From positions 151,521 to 215,520 of the forward strand of contig JBBDXD010000003.1 in NCBI GenBank assembly GCA_040902535.1: 64,000 bases of DNA, written 5' to 3'. Numbering within the stretch: the stretch's first letter is position 1; each line of letters opens with the position of its first letter. The position numbers and the translations under genes are program-made. Below the pieces are notes generated by a model, which was given only the letters and a program-made list of their open reading frames with translations, had not been told where the DNA came from and searched no databases. The DNA is from Dehalococcoidia bacterium. Its GTDB lineage: Bacteria; Chloroflexota; Dehalococcoidia; DSTF01; JACRBR01. Below are positions 63,740 through 64,000 of the stretch, piece by piece.

Positions 63740-64000
63740 AATACAACTCTCCATCCCCGCTACCCCAATCATGGAACACTGTGAATGAGCGTTCTTGCTT
63801 CCTTGTGTGGTTTCCCGCCGTCGCCGAAATGGTGAACGTGTATTTCACCAACGGACTTAGAAAAACCTCCTGTACAGGGCTACCATCAGGCGTAGCAAGC
63901 CAGAGATTCACCTTGTTCTTTGTACCGGGCGTTACGCCAATAACCTCATGACCTGCCCCCCGAAAACTGATCCAGTCTAAATGAGCGTCCTCCGGGATAA
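63681..64000 (-). pseudogene. Unknown gene interrupted by the IS (partial at the right edge)
   Basis: On the minus strand a frame is open from the window edge: PEDAHLDWISFRGAGHEVIG, VTPGTKNKVNLWLATPDGSP and then LVKYTFTISATAGNH. It looks like a real beta-rich protein. After about residue FTVFHDWG the frame runs into the IS terminal region and stops at 63681, so its C-terminus has been replaced by IS sequence. The start lies beyond the edge. No family was recognised. Confidence 0.5.

Larger units (their letters stand above)
62638..63757 (+). mobile_element. IS1595-family insertion sequence
   Basis: The element encloses the transposase at 62843-63739 and a divergent small ORF. Candidate short imperfect terminal repeats start near 62639 (GGCGATTGTATACTTGAC) and 63757 reading inward on the minus strand (GGAGAGTTGTATTTTACG). 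No target duplication was recognised at these edges, so the boundaries are approximate. The insertion appears to have cut a minus-strand gene on its right side. Confidence 0.6.

Noticed and set aside
1..64000. tRNA and rRNA genes
   Set aside because: No cloverleaf with a TTCGA-type arm and no rRNA-like segment was recognised by eye. A dedicated scan could still find a divergent one.

Overview
The window is GC-rich bacterial DNA that looks like a monoderm of the Chloroflexota or a related phylum. The reasons are a complete-looking Tad pilus locus with no outer-membrane secretin, secreted proteins with Pro/Thr 'PTNTP'-type tails, an F420-type nitroreductase homologue, and many orphan sensor and c-di-GMP genes. 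The phylum is an inference from gene content. No tRNA, rRNA or CRISPR array was seen.

Layout. 0-6.4 kb: ispD, a LysM lipoprotein, a 53-residue membrane protein with a near-consensus promoter that predicts a leaderless mRNA, a DUF192 protein, a secreted DUF2680-like protein, a small membrane protein and an M28 lipoprotein peptidase. 5.3-13.9 kb (minus strand): a tight Tad operon, transcribed flp-tadE-tadG-cpaB-cpaE-cpaF-tadB-tadC and then a J-like/FHA protein. 14-20.6 kb: a frameshifted membrane-anchored coiled-coil protein, a Pro/Thr repeat ORF, a two-gene split phosphotransferase resembling PEP synthase or rifampin phosphotransferase coupled to an MFS exporter, and a DMT-type transporter. 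20.6-22.4 kb is a graveyard holding EAL, sulfatase and SCP2 fragments.

22.4-43.2 kb is a signalling and regulatory region. It has a GAF/PAS/LuxR protein, two orphan histidine kinases, an ECF sigma factor, two close Crp/Fnr paralogues, a GGDEF-EAL protein and a FIST sensor next to a PAS-GGDEF-GAF-HD-GYP protein. Among these lie a secreted matrixin-like protease, a nitroreductase homologue, a small monooxygenase-like protein and several pseudogenes (CoA-transferase, xseA, a large AAA/TPR regulator).

43.2-49.8 kb is an accessory zone with low gene integrity. It contains simple and direct repeats, a deaminase fused to an uncharacterised C-terminal domain, a four-ORF minus-strand cluster of zinc-motif proteins (including a classic C2H2 finger) and unknown proteins, dispersed copies of one C-terminal tail, and a multiply frameshifted DNA methyltransferase.

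49.9-61.8 kb is a single giant gene of about 3,978 codons. It encodes an exported protein that combines about 17 thrombospondin-type-3-like Asp-rich motifs, a repeated helical/beta N-terminal half, and a methionine-substituted RTX-like half interrupted by a recurring 'GDNG' module. It is followed by a perfect 30-bp palindromic terminator. This is the most striking item in the window. 62-64 kb: a VOC/glyoxalase protein and an IS1595-family insertion with a divergent 53-codon partner ORF, which has interrupted a gene that runs off the right edge.

Several genes show single-base shifts, some in short homopolymers (15.14, 25.49, 47.04 and 46.87 kb). Some may be assembly errors, while others sit in clearly decayed genes.
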